DNA of 64,000 bases, taken from assembly GCA_020137815.1 (NCBI GenBank), contig CM035361.1, positions 2,470,162-2,534,161 of the forward strand, in the 5' to 3' direction. Under the pieces are notes generated by a model. The model was not told the origin of the DNA. It saw nothing but the letters and a program-made list of their open reading frames with translations, and did not search any database. This DNA is from Hormiphora californensis. Taxonomy: Eukaryota; Ctenophora; Tentaculata; Cydippida; Pleurobrachiidae. Positions 46,605 through 63,934 of this stretch are shown in pieces. Numbering within the stretch: the stretch's first letter is position 1; each line of letters begins with the position of its first letter. The position numbers and the translations under genes are program-made.

Positions 46605-47634
46605 ATTAATATGACGTGATCAACTGCTATAGCCCAACTGTTCATTCTAAGAATTCTGATACAAAGATATTATTTGCCGTACTGATATATGAGGTAACTC
46701 CAACCCCCCAGTTTCATCTCCTTGTTTAACATGGGAGTTACCAAGGGAATCCACTGGGTTCGATTAATCTAGGCACATACCCACAGTACTATTCGAATTG
46801 GCGTATCTTTATATCAGGAATCTCGGATAGCAACAATCCTTGTGTTTTATTGCTATCTGAACAGATTAGGCGTATAGACAGGGCTCTTATTATCAGCAGT
46901 GCTCACGTTTCAAGGATAATGTTTTAATTATGCACTGAACTGCTGTAGACATCACCCACTCACTTCATACACACACAAACACCCACACACATGACCAAGC
47001 CTGTACGACAGGTTATTGATCACCGGCTGTATTACAGCACGAGAGAGCCGTCACTAGTATCGTGCAGTGATCCGAAGATCATGATAACAATTAATATGAC
47101 GTGATCAACTGCTACAGCAGTTCAGTGCATAATTAAAACATTATCCTTGAAACGTGAGCACTGCTGATAATAAGAGCCCTGTCTATACGCCTAATCTGTT
47201 CAGATAGCAATAAAACACAAGGATTGTTGCTATCCGAGATTCCTGATATAAAGATACGCCAATTCGAATAGTACTGTGGGTATGTGCCTAGATTAATCGA
47301 ACCCAGTGGATTCCCTTGGTAACTCCCATGTTAAACAAGGAGATGAAACTGGGGGGTTGGAGTTACCTCATATATCAGTACGGCAAATAATATCTTTGTA
47401 TCAGAATTCTTAGAATGAACAGTTGGGCTATAGCAGTTGATCACGTCATATTAATTGTTATCATGATCTTCGGATCACTGCACGATACTAGTGACGGCTC
47501 TCTCGTGCTGTAATACAGCCGGTGATCAATAACCTGTCGTACAGGCTTGGTCATGTGTGTGGGTGTTTGTGTGTGTATGAAGTGAGTGGGTGATGTCTAC
47601 AGCAGTTCAGTGCATAATTAAAACATTATCCTTG
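46605..47634. mobile_element. 1.03 kb permuted foldback element
   Basis: It is bounded by a 12 bp direct repeat AAATTCAGGACC (46593-46604 and 47635-47646). The structure is A-B-a-A'-B'-a': segment A (about 46605-46953) and B (about 46954-47088), then the first 20 or so bases of A again, then A inverted (about 47113-47455), B inverted (about 47456-47589) and the start of inverted A. Arms are essentially identical, so it is recent. No coding frame. It occupies most of the gap between SWI5 and the Lys/Arg-tailed gene. Confidence 0.85.
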
Positions 47635-47716
47635 AAATTCAGGACCTTTTGCAAACTATACAAACTGAAACGAAAATATGCTAGATAAGAGAGTTCCAGC
47701 CACATTAGTATTAGGT

Positions 47717-47992
47717 TCATCCCTTATCCTTGTCTCTATAGTCGTCACCTAGGAGTTCCTGATAAATCTCGTCGGTGGGTCGTTCATCCATCCGAGCTAA
47801 CCGGCCCACGAGCTCGTGAGCAATGTCCCGAGTTTCATTGTACTCGTGAATCAGTTCCAGGAAATTAGTTACTTCTTCTTCCGAGAAATGAGAGTATTTT
47901 TCAAGCTCCACATCTAGTTTTGATAGCTCTGCCTCCAACTCGAGAATTTGGTCGGGTGTTTTTCTCTGTTTTGGGGACTCCTCAGTTGCCAT
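47717..47992 (-). CDS. SWI5: DNA repair protein SWI5 homologue
   Basis: A single-exon frame of 91 residues matching the short SWI5 family: a coiled-coil N-terminal half (ELEAELSKLDVELEKY) followed by the signature LIHEYNETRDIAHELVGRLA and a C-terminal DEIYQELLGDDY. SWI5 with SFR1/MEI5 stabilises RAD51 filaments in homologous recombination (family knowledge). Length fits the family core. It starts at ATG 47992; it is one of few genes here with no intron. Confidence 0.88.
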   Translation of the reverse strand: MATEESPKQRKTPDQILELEAELSKLDVELEKYSHFSEEEVTNFLELIHEYNETRDIAHELVGRLARMDERPTDEIYQELLGDDYRDKDKG

Positions 47993-48772
47993 TCGCCTTC
48001 ATAAAGTTGGACATAAAGGTTAAGAATGGCTAGGTCCAATATTTCATATTCAAAAGGTCGTAGAGAGTTTTGCAGGACGTGAAAACTTAAAAGTTGGGAC
48101 TCGTTCGAATTTCTAAAATGAAAAGAAATTGGCCTATGCTACAGGCCCTAGAAGCCGTGGAAAACGCGCGCACTTGGGGTCTGCAGCGCATGCCAAGAAA
48201 AGAAAGCATTTTCTGAAATGAAATTGCAATAGTTTGTTTGCTTCAATATTTGAGCCGCGCATAACTTTTTGTTCGTGCGCGCGGCTCTATCTAGCAACGC
48301 TTTTTCATTAATTTCGCGTGCGCGATGTAACAGGTTGTATGGGACGACTGTAACAGTAAACAGCTGTTTTGAAGAATTCAACAATCTTGAGACATAACAT
48401 AGCAAAATAAACACACATAATTCACTATTCATCTCTTTAAGTCCAGTTTTAGGAGCCACAGTGTGGAATTAGCGAGGCAGTGGGACATTGTGATTGCCTA
48501 TCAGTACCGTAATCGAGGGCTACATTATTGGCGGTGACATTCACATTGTTCATGTTAATTGATCAACAAAATTAACTATCACGCTACACAGTAGGACGTA
48601 TAAACACACACAAACACTAACAGGTAATTTACTACACAGGATAAGTTAATAGCTTTGCTTAAAATAGGAGGAAAAGAGAGAGCTCTTTTAAAAATCTTAA
48701 ACAAAAATTTAGTTCTAAACATAATGAGGTTCCAGCTCACACAAACTTCTCAAATTCTAATCTCTCTTCTCT
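47993..48772. other. Intergenic between VTI1 3' end and SWI5 5' end
   Basis: AT-rich sequence with CG-rich islands (GCGCGCGG near 48279). An open frame at 48148-48459 (-) has no recognisable features. No repeat or RNA gene seen. Confidence 0.5.
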
Positions 48773-51700
48773 CTATTTCAACATCCCGTAAAGGGATAGG
48801 ACAATAATAAAAACAATTATAGCTCCAATGACAAACATGAGAACTTTATTTTGGATAACTCTCCGGTACATGTTGTTAAGAAGTCGGGAACTCTGGGTTA
48901 ACGAGCTGTCCACGTTGTTTAACCTGGTAGAATTATAGTATTAATATGAAGAAGGAAGAAACACAATTCCTAATATCCCGGTTCCAGGAACCGACCGAAT
49001 CAGGAAATACTGGTCCCTGATTGGCTGATAACCAGTCGCGTGACCTAAATAAAGAGTTCTGATTGGCTGTTTACTTAATTCGGTCGGTTCCTGCCCGGTT
49101 CTAACTGCCCAGTGTCATTTACCTGTTTCGAGCGCTGCTGATCTTTTCCCTATCCTGTGCTAAGTTGTTCAAAACGTTCTGCCCAATTTCCTCTGTTTCC
49201 AGAGCCATACGGTACCTAAACAAACGATATTGATCATTCATATTCCCCTAATATTATTTTTTAATCACACACCACCCTCCACATTTATCACTTACCCATC
49301 CTCCAGTCGTCTGGAAGACCGCTCTAATCTCTCTGAGTTGTTAACCATCGTGTTCTTGTGTTCGTTCCCCAGAAGATCACTTCTCTGTTGTTCATGATCC
49401 TCAGCGTAGGTAAGCTGTGGGGGGGGAGGTTGTGAATCGCTGGTGTAGGTGAGATGTGGGGGGAGATTGTGAATCTCTGGTGTAGGTGGGATGTGGGGGG
49501 GAGGTTGTGAATCTCTGGTGTAGGTGAGATGTGGGGGGGGAAGGTTGTGAATCTCTGGTGTAGGTGAGCTGTGGGGGAGTTGTGAATCTCTGTGTAGGTG
49601 AGGGGGGGAGGTTGTGAATCTCTGGTGTAGGTGAGCTGTGGGGGGAAGGTTGTGAATCTCTGGTGTATGTGAGCTGTGGGGGAGAAGGTTGTGAATCTCT
49701 GGTGTAGGTGAGCTGTGGGGGGGGGGGGTTGTGAATCTCTATGTAGGTGAGCTGTGGGGGGAGGTTTGTTAACTCTGGTGTAGTATATTGTGGGGGAAGG
49801 AAAATCCTGGTTAGGACCAGTCGGGGAATTGGAATTCTGAGTAATCGGGGGAGTTGTGATCTCTGGTGCGTTGACCTAAATAAAGGTTCTGATTCTGTTT
49901 ACTGTAATTCGGGGGGGTCGGTCGTGCCCGGTTTAACTCTCTAGTGTCATTTACTGTTGGGAGCGTGTAAATCTTGGTCCTATGGTGATAGTGGTCAAAC
50001 GTTTGAATTCTCTGTTTAGGTAGATAAGGGTACCTTTTTAGGAAGAAACGATGTTGTGAATTCTTATTGACCCTGAGAATTTAATTTTTAAGTAAATGGG
50101 GGAGACATTGTCATAATCTCTGGTGGGGTGGTGTGGGGAAAAGGGTTGAACCCTCTGGTTGGTGAGCTCGTGGGGTTGTGTTCGTTAGGTGAGCTTGGTC
50201 GGGTTGTTCTGATCCTCAGCGGAGGTTGTGAATCTCTGGTGTAGGTGAGATGTGGGGGGGGAAGGTTGTGAAATCTCTGGTGTAGGTGCGCTGTGGGGGG
50301 AAGATTGTGAATCTCTGGTGTAGGTGAGAAGTGGGGGGAGAAGGTTCGTGAATCCTCGGGTGTAGGTGAGATGTGGGTGGAAGATTGCTGAATTCTCTGG
50401 TGTAGGTGAGGCTAGGGGGGGGGGGGGAAGGTTGTGATCTCTGTGTAGGTGAGATTGTGGGGGGAAGATTGTGAATCTCTGGTGTAGGTGAGCTATGGGG
50501 GGGGGGGGGGGGGAGGTTGTGAACCTCTGGTGTAGGTGAGATGTGGGGGGGGGTTGTGAATCTCTGGTGTAGGTGAGATGTGGGGGGAAGGTTGTGAATC
50601 TCTAGTGTAGGTGAGATGTGGGGGGAAGGTTGTGAATCTCTGGTGTAGGTGAGATGTGGGGGGGGGGGGAAGGTTGTGAATCTCTGGTGTAGGTGAGATG
50701 TGGGGGGAAGATTGTGAATCTCTGGTGTAGGTGAGATGTGGGGGGGGGGGAAGATTGTGAATCTCTGGTGTAGGTGAGATGTGGGGGGAAGGTTGTGAAT
50801 TTCTGGAGGTAATGGTGGCCACAGATTGGCGGGGGAATCAAAATCTATGTAATATACGAGAGGGTATAAGTGGCACTGTGGCAGCAGAGGAAGGGGACCC
50901 TGTTTTTTGAGTCACGGAGGTGGGAGGAAAGATCGGGTTCTGCTTCAGATCAATTACATAAGTGGCTGCGACATTTTTGATAAAAAGTCTAGCGCAAGGT
51001 GCTTCACAATACGTAACAAAGTGCTAACATCAAATACTATGTTACACATAATCTCTCGGTGGGGGTATCACACAGTTGCTTATCTAGTTGCCATCACACG
51101 GCCTCACACCCGCATCGGTGCAGAGAGGACATTAATCTAGTCGCTCATCAGTCATCTGATGACGCATCTCACGCAATGATCACACCAGGAAAAACACACG
51201 CCATACACAACACCAAGTTCACATAAAACTGCACTCTTGTTACACACACACATGCTAAATTGTTGGCAACACATACCTCACTCCCACTGACGTCTCTATA
51301 CGTCATCTACAGATTGGAATATTGTCTCAACACTGTTGTACAGGGTGTTTCAACTTTCAAAATAACTTCACTTCTTCCGATTCTAGAGTACTATAAACAC
51401 TATTTTATTCCCACATCAACATGTATACACTGAATCATGTTCACACTTACCCGTGCCTTTCTCAGATTCTTCACGTGGGTGTCATAATCTCTCCTGTAGT
51501 TGGCCACATTGGAGACAATCTGGCGACGCTGTTCTCCCCCTGCACTATGTGATTCGACCTCAATTTGGTCGATAAGGTCACGAGCCTCTTCCAACAGAAC
51601 TTCTACGTCACCAATCTGAGGAAGTGGAGGGTAATGAGCCGTCCTTCTACGTCACCAATCTGAGGAAGTGGAGGGTAATGAGCCGTCCTTCTACGTCACC

Positions 51701-52925
51701 AATCTGAGGAAGTGGAGGGTAATGAGCCGTCCTTCTACGTCACCAATCTGAGGAAGTGGAGGGTAATGAGCCGTCCTTTTAGTTTACCAACGAGGAAATG
51801 GAGGTAAAGTCCGCCTCTACGTCACCATCTGGAAGTGGGGGAATGAGCCGTCCTTCTAGCACCAATCAGGAAAGGGAGGTATGAGCGTCCTTCTAACCTC
51901 ACCAATCAGGAGTGGAGGGTAATGGGCCTCCTTTACGTCACCAATCTAGGGAAAGGGGGGTTTGAGCCTCCTTTACGTCACCCAAACAGGGAAGTGGGGG
52001 GTAATGAGCCGTTTCTACGTCACCCAAACTGAGGAAATGGGGGTAAAACCCCTCCTTCCGTCCCAGAGGAAATGGAGGGGAAGAGCCTCCTTTACTCACC
52101 AATTGAGGGGGGGAAAAAGGGTTTTTGGGGGAGGGTAATGACCGGCCCCCGGGGCCCCCTTCTTCGGGGGGGGGGGGGGGGGGAAAAAAAACATGCTAAA
52201 TTTTTGTTTTTTGGGGCAAACCCACCAATTAACCTCCCCCTTTTCCCCCCCACAAACGTCCTTAAAAAATTTAAAATTTACGTTCAAATTTTTTTTTTCC
52301 CCCCCCCAAAAAAAAACCCCCTTTTGGGGGGGAATAGGTTTTACTCCCCAATTTTTCCGTTTACTCCCCTTTTGGTAGGTTGTCCGTTTAGTCACCAAAT
52401 CAAAATTAATCCTCCTTCTAGGAAAACAAAAAAATAGCCCCCTTTACTCTCACCAATCAAGGGGGATAGGGGCCCCTTCCCGTCCCCAATTTTAAATGGG
52501 GTTTCCTCCCTTTAGTCCCAATTGGAAGTGGGGGTTGGCCCCTCTAGTCACCAATTAGGGTGAGGTAACCCCCTTCACGCCCCAAAAAACGGGGAAATGG
52601 AGGTAATGAGCCCCCTTTCCTACTCACCAATCTGAGGGTGGAGGGAAATTTAACCGTCCTTTCTACGTCCCCAAATCTGAGGAAGTAGGGTAATGAGCCC
52701 CCGCACCCCCAATCTAAAAACTAAATGGGGGGGAAAGGGGGGGGGGGGGAACAGCTTGGTTAGTTTGGGAAAAAGAATGTTGGTTATTTGACATTGTGAT
52801 GTTAGACTAGAGCTTACCAAGTCATTCTTCTCCTTTCCAAAAAGATGGGGAATCCGTCCGATTTTAGCTGTGATATCAGCTGAAATCTCGCTGTACTCTC
52901 GTTCAAAGTTGCTTGCACCCGCCAT
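48773..52925 (-). CDS. VTI1: Vesicle transport t-SNARE VTI1
   Basis: A Qb-SNARE of Golgi and endosomal membrane fusion. Five exons: 52925 to about 52817 (MAGASNFEREYSEISADITA), 51615 to about 51451 (VTI1 N-terminal helical domain with NVANYRRDYDTHVKNLRKAR), 49414 to about 49297, about 49215-49123 and about 48925-48773. The SNARE motif runs through ALETEEIGQNVLNNLAQDRE and LNNVDSSLTQSSRLLNNMYR, with the zero-layer Gln in the expected place, followed by the C-terminal anchor VLMFVIGAIIVFIIVLSLYG. About 211 residues (human VTI1A 217). Two introns contain large minisatellites derived from the downstream splice acceptors, and the sequence of both arrays is partly degraded by apparent assembly error. 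The coding exons themselves read cleanly. Confidence 0.93.
48985..49093. mobile_element. 109 bp hAT MITE, intact copy (VTI1 intron)
   Basis: The ends CAGGAACCGACCGAATCAGG and ...AATTCGGTCGGTTCCTG are flanked by a perfect 8 bp duplication CCCGGTTC (48977-48984 and 49094-49101). This is the best-preserved member of the four-copy family, and it defines the ends. It lies 30 bases into the intron after the exon 4 donor. Confidence 0.93.
49400..50815. repeat. About 38 bp minisatellite copying the VTI1 exon 3 acceptor
   Basis: Roughly 30 units of the type GTGAATCTCTGGTGTAGGTG plus AGATGTGGGGGGAAGGTT. On the coding strand the unit reads CCCCCACAG then CTCACCTACACCAGAGATTC, a diverged copy of the true acceptor and exon start CCCCACAG|CTTACCTACGCTGAGGATC. 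Units at both ends are regular; the middle (about 49780-50220) is irregular and mixed with other sequence. Confidence 0.9.
51600..52740. repeat. 44 bp minisatellite copying the VTI1 exon 2 acceptor
   Basis: Perfect units at 51600-51775, then about 20 increasingly corrupted ones. The unit on the coding strand is GGCTCATTACCCTCCACTTC, CTCAG, then ATTGGTGACGTAGAA: the real acceptor with the first 15 bases of exon 2. The corrupted part is full of homopolymer runs of G, C, A and T. Confidence 0.9.
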
Positions 52926-53649
52926 CTCTTAAACCTCACACCACCATAAGCTAGATACAAGAAGATATAGGGATTAGGGCGTGGTTACAATTAGACACAC
53001 TTGGTATAACAATTTGTACATCTTGTCATGTATAATTTGTAGTGCGCGCAGAATTGTTGTACACTCTGTTTGAATTGCTGTGCTGAAATGATAAACTTTG
53101 TCGCGTGACTGTGGCAGCGCGTTACACACTATAATTACTATTTACAACATCCCAAAATCATCAAGTCCCCCGTGTGTGTATGAGTGTTCGTCAATATACA
53201 TATTGAGAGTCTCTCTCATACTGAATCTCTCATCAAAACACTCATTTCCAAATTATTTTGTTTCAGTGGTTTCCAATCGGTCGTTGAAGCTTTTAACTCT
53301 TCTCCTTCTTCCAGGGTATATGGCCTTCATTTTGTCGCGTTTGGGTCCTCTCGAGGGTGGAGGGGCATCTGGGAATACTCTGAGGATACGGAGATTTTAG
53401 GAGGAGAAATAAAGAGTTAGGGTCAGCACACACCAAAGTGTGCTGACCCTTAGAGAGTTTACTTAAAATGTTGTATGCCAAATTATTTGAGTGGCAGATG
53501 CGTTTTTGAGAAAGAAGACAGTGAAATAATGCTTCACCCGGGATGACATCAATTTAGTGCGTGTTTAGTTGAAAAACGTGTATCAATTTCTTACACAGAC
53601 ACACCTGCTGTCTGTCTAAAATTGTGTCAGTACATCAGACAGAGAGAGT

Positions 53650-53685
<36 letters not shown>

Positions 53686-54530
53686 TAAGAGAGATAAGAG
53701 AGAGGGAGAAGAGTAGAGAAGAGAGAGTATAAGAGAGAGAGATAACTCTCGATCTCGTCTGCTTCAGACGCGATCTACTGTCTCGAGTGATCTGCGCTAT
53801 CTCTAGTCTCTCTCTCTGTCTCTCTCTCTCTCGTCTGCTGCTCTCTATCGCTCCTCGCTCTTCTCTCGATCTATCCTCTCGCTACTCTCTACTCCTCTCG
53901 TCGATCCTCTACGCCGCTCTATCATCCTCTCTCGTCTCTCCTCCTCCTCTCTTCTCTCTCGTCTCTCCTCTCTGCTGCTCTCCTCGCTCTCCGCTCTCTC
54001 GCTCTCTCTCTTCCTCTTCATGCCCTCTCTCTTCCTCTAAATGAGCTCATCTCTCCAGCTGAGATCTGAATAATAGAAGGGGCCATGGGGGTGCTACCTG
54101 ATATATATTAACATGCTGAATATGACGTGTAATGGCAGTGATATGGTGATATGATTTCGATAGGAGTTGCGGGAAACACACACAAACAATGTGAAAACAG
54201 TGCGAGCAATAATTGTATTACTACACACTAACTAACTGTGAAAATGTACACACACTGTCACGTAAAGTTGTTAGTTTTGTAATGACAAATGCCAACAATT
54301 CTGAAAGCTGTCATCTCTACATCGGAAAAGCAACAAGAAGTGCACGGAATAGTCTTCGCAAATGACAAAGAAATATAAATAAAATGACATGCACGACTGA
54401 TACACAAACTAAAACTTTCCGATAAACAAAAACAAGCAAAAAGGTATATAGATTAGGGAAATATTTGCCTTGCTCGATCCTTCTTCATACAAATGTAAAG
54501 GAGGGTTAGACTGCAAGGAACTATGTATTG
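52926..54530. other. Intergenic VTI1 5' flank to GTPBP1 3' end
   Basis: Contains an inverted repeat AGGGTCAGCACAC/GTGTGCTGACCCT with a short loop (53418-53451) and a long GA then CT low-complexity tract (about 53640-54035). No gene is supported; frames here are products of the CT tract. Confidence 0.6.
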
Positions 54531-58821
<4,291 letters not shown>

Positions 58822-58925
58822 AAAATCTAGTACAAAACGAGGTGATGTAATGGGGACTGTGTGTCAGGGACAATACAACAAAGACTTATAAGAATCATCA
58901 ATAAATTATGTAGAAAGATAAAACT

Positions 58926-60671
58926 TCAAACTGTTATCATCTCCTCATCAACATCGCCCAGTAACTTTTCATGATATTTAAAATAGTTCAGATAGTTCCA
59001 GAGAATTGATTTCTTCCGTTCGATCGTGTAGTCTGGATTATTCTGGAGGGCGGATATGATCGTCTCCATAAATTTGTGGGTCTCCGGGGGAAATAGCGAG
59101 AGATACCTGGATAACAAAAACAAAAAACGTTACAAATGATTAATTGAGAAACCCACGAAAATCCACGGAAAAGGATTGAACGACTGTAATTGCAGGATAT
59201 ATTTACTTGACAAGTGATATGTGATCTGTAAAAGGTACTGCACTTTCCTCCCACAGTAATCGCTCATTATCAATTGGGAACTTTAGCCGCTTATCATCAG
59301 TAGAGGACAACTCTTTCGAGTATTGGCAATCTGCTGTCGACTCTTCTAATGGATCTAGATTTAAGAAAAAAAAAGAATTAATATGACAGTTAACAAGTAG
59401 TTTTATATTTCAACATTCAACAAGTATTGCTCTCACCTTGTTTTACAGGTTTGAAATCTTGAAGAATCCCCGCAATCCCATCAACTGGTGTTTTCATCGC
59501 CTGTAATTCTAAAACGGGAGAAGTGGTGGTTTTAATAACGCGAGCTGCATCAATCAAAACGAGGCTAGAACTTGCCTTACCTTCATAATCGTATCCGGAA
59601 TACTCGCTAATGTGTTCCCCCTTCTTGATCGAAAGTTTCCTGATAACATTGCTTGAATCAGGTAGTCCTTTTTTTTCAACTGTTCACCCAAAAACTGAAA
59701 TTTAAAACTTTTGTGGCACGTGCTACACGTTAAAGGGCCTAAAAACCCAAATTTTATTTATTTATTTTGAACACTCCATCGTAACAAGCATGCTATTGGA
59801 GTCCCAAAAAACATAGGCACACGCCACATGGACCCCAGGTGAGCCCAGGGGGAGCCCCTCAAGTTGGGGCCCATTTGGGGTCGACTTGTAAACGCGCTTG
59901 TACTCCTTGAAATGCTAACAATATGATCCTCTCTCAAATATAAAATTTAGGATAGAAATGATCCTTGTGTTTTAGTAGATTTCATCATTTTTCTCATCAA
60001 TTATTATTTAAGCCTATCAAAACTAGGAGAAAAATTACCAGATTACATAGACAAGAAAGATTATGTATTCACCTGAAACACAAAGACAATTTTACCCAAA
60101 ACTTCAAATTTCAGAGAGGATCATATTGTTAGCATTTCAAGGAGTACAAGCGCGTTTACAAGGGGACCCCACCTGTGCCCCAACTTGAGGGGCTCCCCCT
60201 GGGTTCACCTTGGGTCCGTGGGGCGTGTACCTATGTTTTTTGGGACTCCAATAGCATGCTTGTTACGATGTAGTGTTCAAAATAATTAAATAAAATTTGG
60301 GTTTTTAGGCCCTTTAACATGTGATAAACGCGCAAAACAATTCCGCACACGACTTTGGGGGTGAACAGTTGAAAAAAATGGAGTATATTAATAAAATATT
60401 TCAGCGTCTTCCAGCTAAAAGCTAAAAGATTGTATGATTGTTCTTATTACCTGTTAAAAAATTCGTTAACACGCTCCTGAAAAGCTCTCAAATCCTTCGC
60501 CTTTATCCCACCAGTGTTACGGAGGACCACTGGTTCCTCAACAACACTCTCGTCCAAGTCAAATGGGTTGTCGTTAAACTCATCCGATGCCAGTCGTGAA
60601 GGGGGTAGAACTGGAGATTTCAGAGGTGCCAATCGGCTACAAACTGATCTCAATTTCGATGCAACTAGCAT
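58926..60671 (-). CDS. MRPS31: Mitochondrial small ribosomal subunit protein mS31
   Basis: Five exons: 60671-60451 (MLVASKLRSVCSRLAPL, a basic mitochondrial presequence, then NPFDLDE), about 59682-59582 (KGLPDSSNVIRKLSIKKGEH), about 59508-59439, about 59354-59207 and about 59106-58926. The C-terminal half matches the MRPS31 family pattern: LKFPIDNERLLWEE, then HISLVKRYLSLFPPETHKFM, ETIISALQNNPDYTIERKKS and LNYFKYHEKLL. About 240 residues, shorter than human (395), the difference being in the N-terminal half. Exon 1 ends in phase 2 but exon 2 needs phase 1 with either visible acceptor; a miscount in the A8 run at the start of exon 2, or an unrecognised donor, would explain this. The gene ends only 104 bp before the GTPBP1 start on the same strand. 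Confidence 0.85.
59671..60377. mobile_element. 707 bp foldback element filling MRPS31 intron 1
   Basis: Inverted arms of about 265 bp begin TTCAACTGTTCACCC and end GGGTGAACAGTTGAA, each bordered by a T8 or A7 run. The arms share GGGCCTAAAAACCCAAATTT, CATGCTATTGGAGTCCC and AAACGCGCTTGTACTCCTTG. The loop is about 59945-60110. The left terminus overlaps the start of MRPS31 exon 2, so the acceptor AACAG appears to be supplied by the element's own end. Confidence 0.85.
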
Positions 60672-61930
<1,259 letters not shown>

Positions 61931-63000
61931 ATGGCCGAGCCTGAGTATGAGAGACAGTACAAGAGGCAGTGTACCACATCACCAAGGAAGAAGAAGGACA
62001 CAAAGAGGAAGAATATCTACAGTAACAACCAACAGGTTAGGGTTGTCATTTTCATACTTAGTGATGTTAGTGATACTGATAAAAAAGGATATACCAATGG
62101 CCACTGCTAACATTTTATTTATTAAACCCAGTCACCATATAATAATTAATACATATCTCCCCTATAACTCTGATCACTATCCAGTATTCGCTAACCCCAT
62201 CCCGCTCCTCTAGACCCGTGATTCCCCACCGCCTCCTCGAGACATGATCCCCAGGATGGATCAGATCGCCCCTCCACCCCAGCAGAACCACACCATCCCC
62301 CCTCGGGAACATATGATGCAACCTCCCTCACCAACCGGGAACAACAACAGCAGGTAAGGATAGGAAGTTTGTTGTTGAAGTTGGGGGAATTCTCAGGGTG
62401 ATAAGAAAAAGTAAACTCAATAATACTTGTACATCACTGAATCCCTAGGTTTACCAAATCTGGGAACATGTCAACTAACCCTCCTCACCCTTGTTAGAAC
62501 ATAACAACCTCACTCCTTCCTCAGAAGGGAGATGCCCGCCCCACAGTCCGTGCCCCAACCTCCCCAACAACCAGTTGGACAGCCCCAGATCGCTCTGGGA
62601 GAGAAGAAAACCCGTGGTAGGGTCCGAATTAGGATGGAGTTTATATCCAACAAGTTAAGGAGATATACCACTTTTAGTAAGCGGAAAACTGGAATCATGA
62701 AAAAGGTAAATTTGTTATTTTGGAATTCTTTAACAGGTTTTACCGGTTGTTGGTTAATTAAATTGACCTTGAGGGCAGTTCTAGGTCGACTATAATAATT
62801 GCATTTATTGTGTGATTTACTGCTCATTGAAACAGTTGCACAATAGTCAATAAAGGGGGGGGGGTCAACACCTTCTTAGCACGCCCCTTTCAATAACAAT
62901 AGCGATGTTTGTTGGAGAGGGGGGCTTCATTATCATTGCACACGCTTCTCAAGCCCCTGAGGTGGGAGACCTTTTCCGTCATTCTGTCTCTCTCCCCCTA

Positions 63001-63053
<53 letters not shown>

Positions 63054-63926
63054 ATCTCTCTCTCTCTCTTACAAAAGTAAGTATCTCTCTCACTAATTCC
63101 TCTGTCATCACTAAATCCACTAAAATGTCCTGCCAAGCAGTCAATTAAGGTAAAGGGTCGCCTTGCTCCTCAGGGCTCATGACTTAAAAGGGCCAGAGAA
63201 GTATTACAGAGAGTGCGCGAGGGAAGAGAGAGAGAGCCGGAGAAGTATTACAGTGAGAGAGAGAGGGGGAGAGAGAGCCAGAGAGATATCAATAATAATG
63301 AAAAACATCCCTTGCTTGTTTGACATGCATAACATCAGAGGTGCCCTCTCTACTGAAGCACCCGACCCCGTGGCGCTTCAACCTCAATGTAGGACGCCGT
63401 CGAGTCCACTGACATGATTATTAATCTATTAATCAACTAAAACCCCATTCCCCATCCTGAACTTTCTACGTTTACAACATACAAATATTTTAGGCGTACG
63501 AGTTGTCAACTCTAACAGGAACCCAGGTCATGCTGCTAGTTGCCTCTGAGACGGGGCATGTGTACACCTTTGCAACACCTAAACTCCAACCAATGATTAC
63601 TTCCGGTTAGTGTGGGGGCCCTGGTTATAGCTATGAGTAGTGATCATCAGGAAACTAATTAGTGACATGAGATTTCATAGTTTGTAACAACATAAAAGTA
63701 GCACAAAACTATAACACATGACTCTGATTGCCAATAAGTTAGAATACACATATTGTTATAACCCAGTACCCTATTTTTAGAGACTGGAAAGGCGCTGATC
63801 CAGACATGTCTGAACTCCCCTGACCCTCCCCCACCCAACCGGAACCCTGATGAGAGAATGAGCCAGACAGGGTACGAGGAGACAGAATTGGCATACCCAG
63901 TAAACGAAGATGAACAGGACAGCAAG
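61931..63926 (+). CDS. SRF: Serum response factor (MADS-box transcription factor), 5' part
   Basis: Exons 61931-62035, 62214-62353, 62525-62706, 63494-63605 and 63781-63926, all with consistent phases; the gene continues past the right edge. The N terminus is basic (KKKDTKRKN) and then Pro/Gln-rich. The MADS box begins at KKTRGRVRIRMEF, continues LRRYTTFSKRKTGIMKK and, across an intron, AYELSTLTGTQVMLLVASET and GHVYTFATPKLQPMI; the SAM extension ETGKALIQTCLNSPD follows. This is the SRF type rather than MEF2 (which has RNRQVTFTKRK). SRF binds CArG boxes as a dimer and controls actin-cytoskeletal and growth genes. About 230 residues are visible. Intron 3 contains a CT microsatellite (62998-63069). 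Confidence 0.95.
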
Positions 63927-63934
63927 GTAATGAC

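Noticed and set aside
48148-48459. 103-codon minus-strand frame upstream of SWI5
   Set aside because: No domain, signal or splice context; unusual composition of mixed repeats; lies in the SWI5 5' flank.
49859-49944. Fifth copy of the 109 bp MITE
   Set aside because: It is part of the blended consensus at 49850-50220 and reproduces 49035-49090 with errors, so it is probably not a separate insertion.
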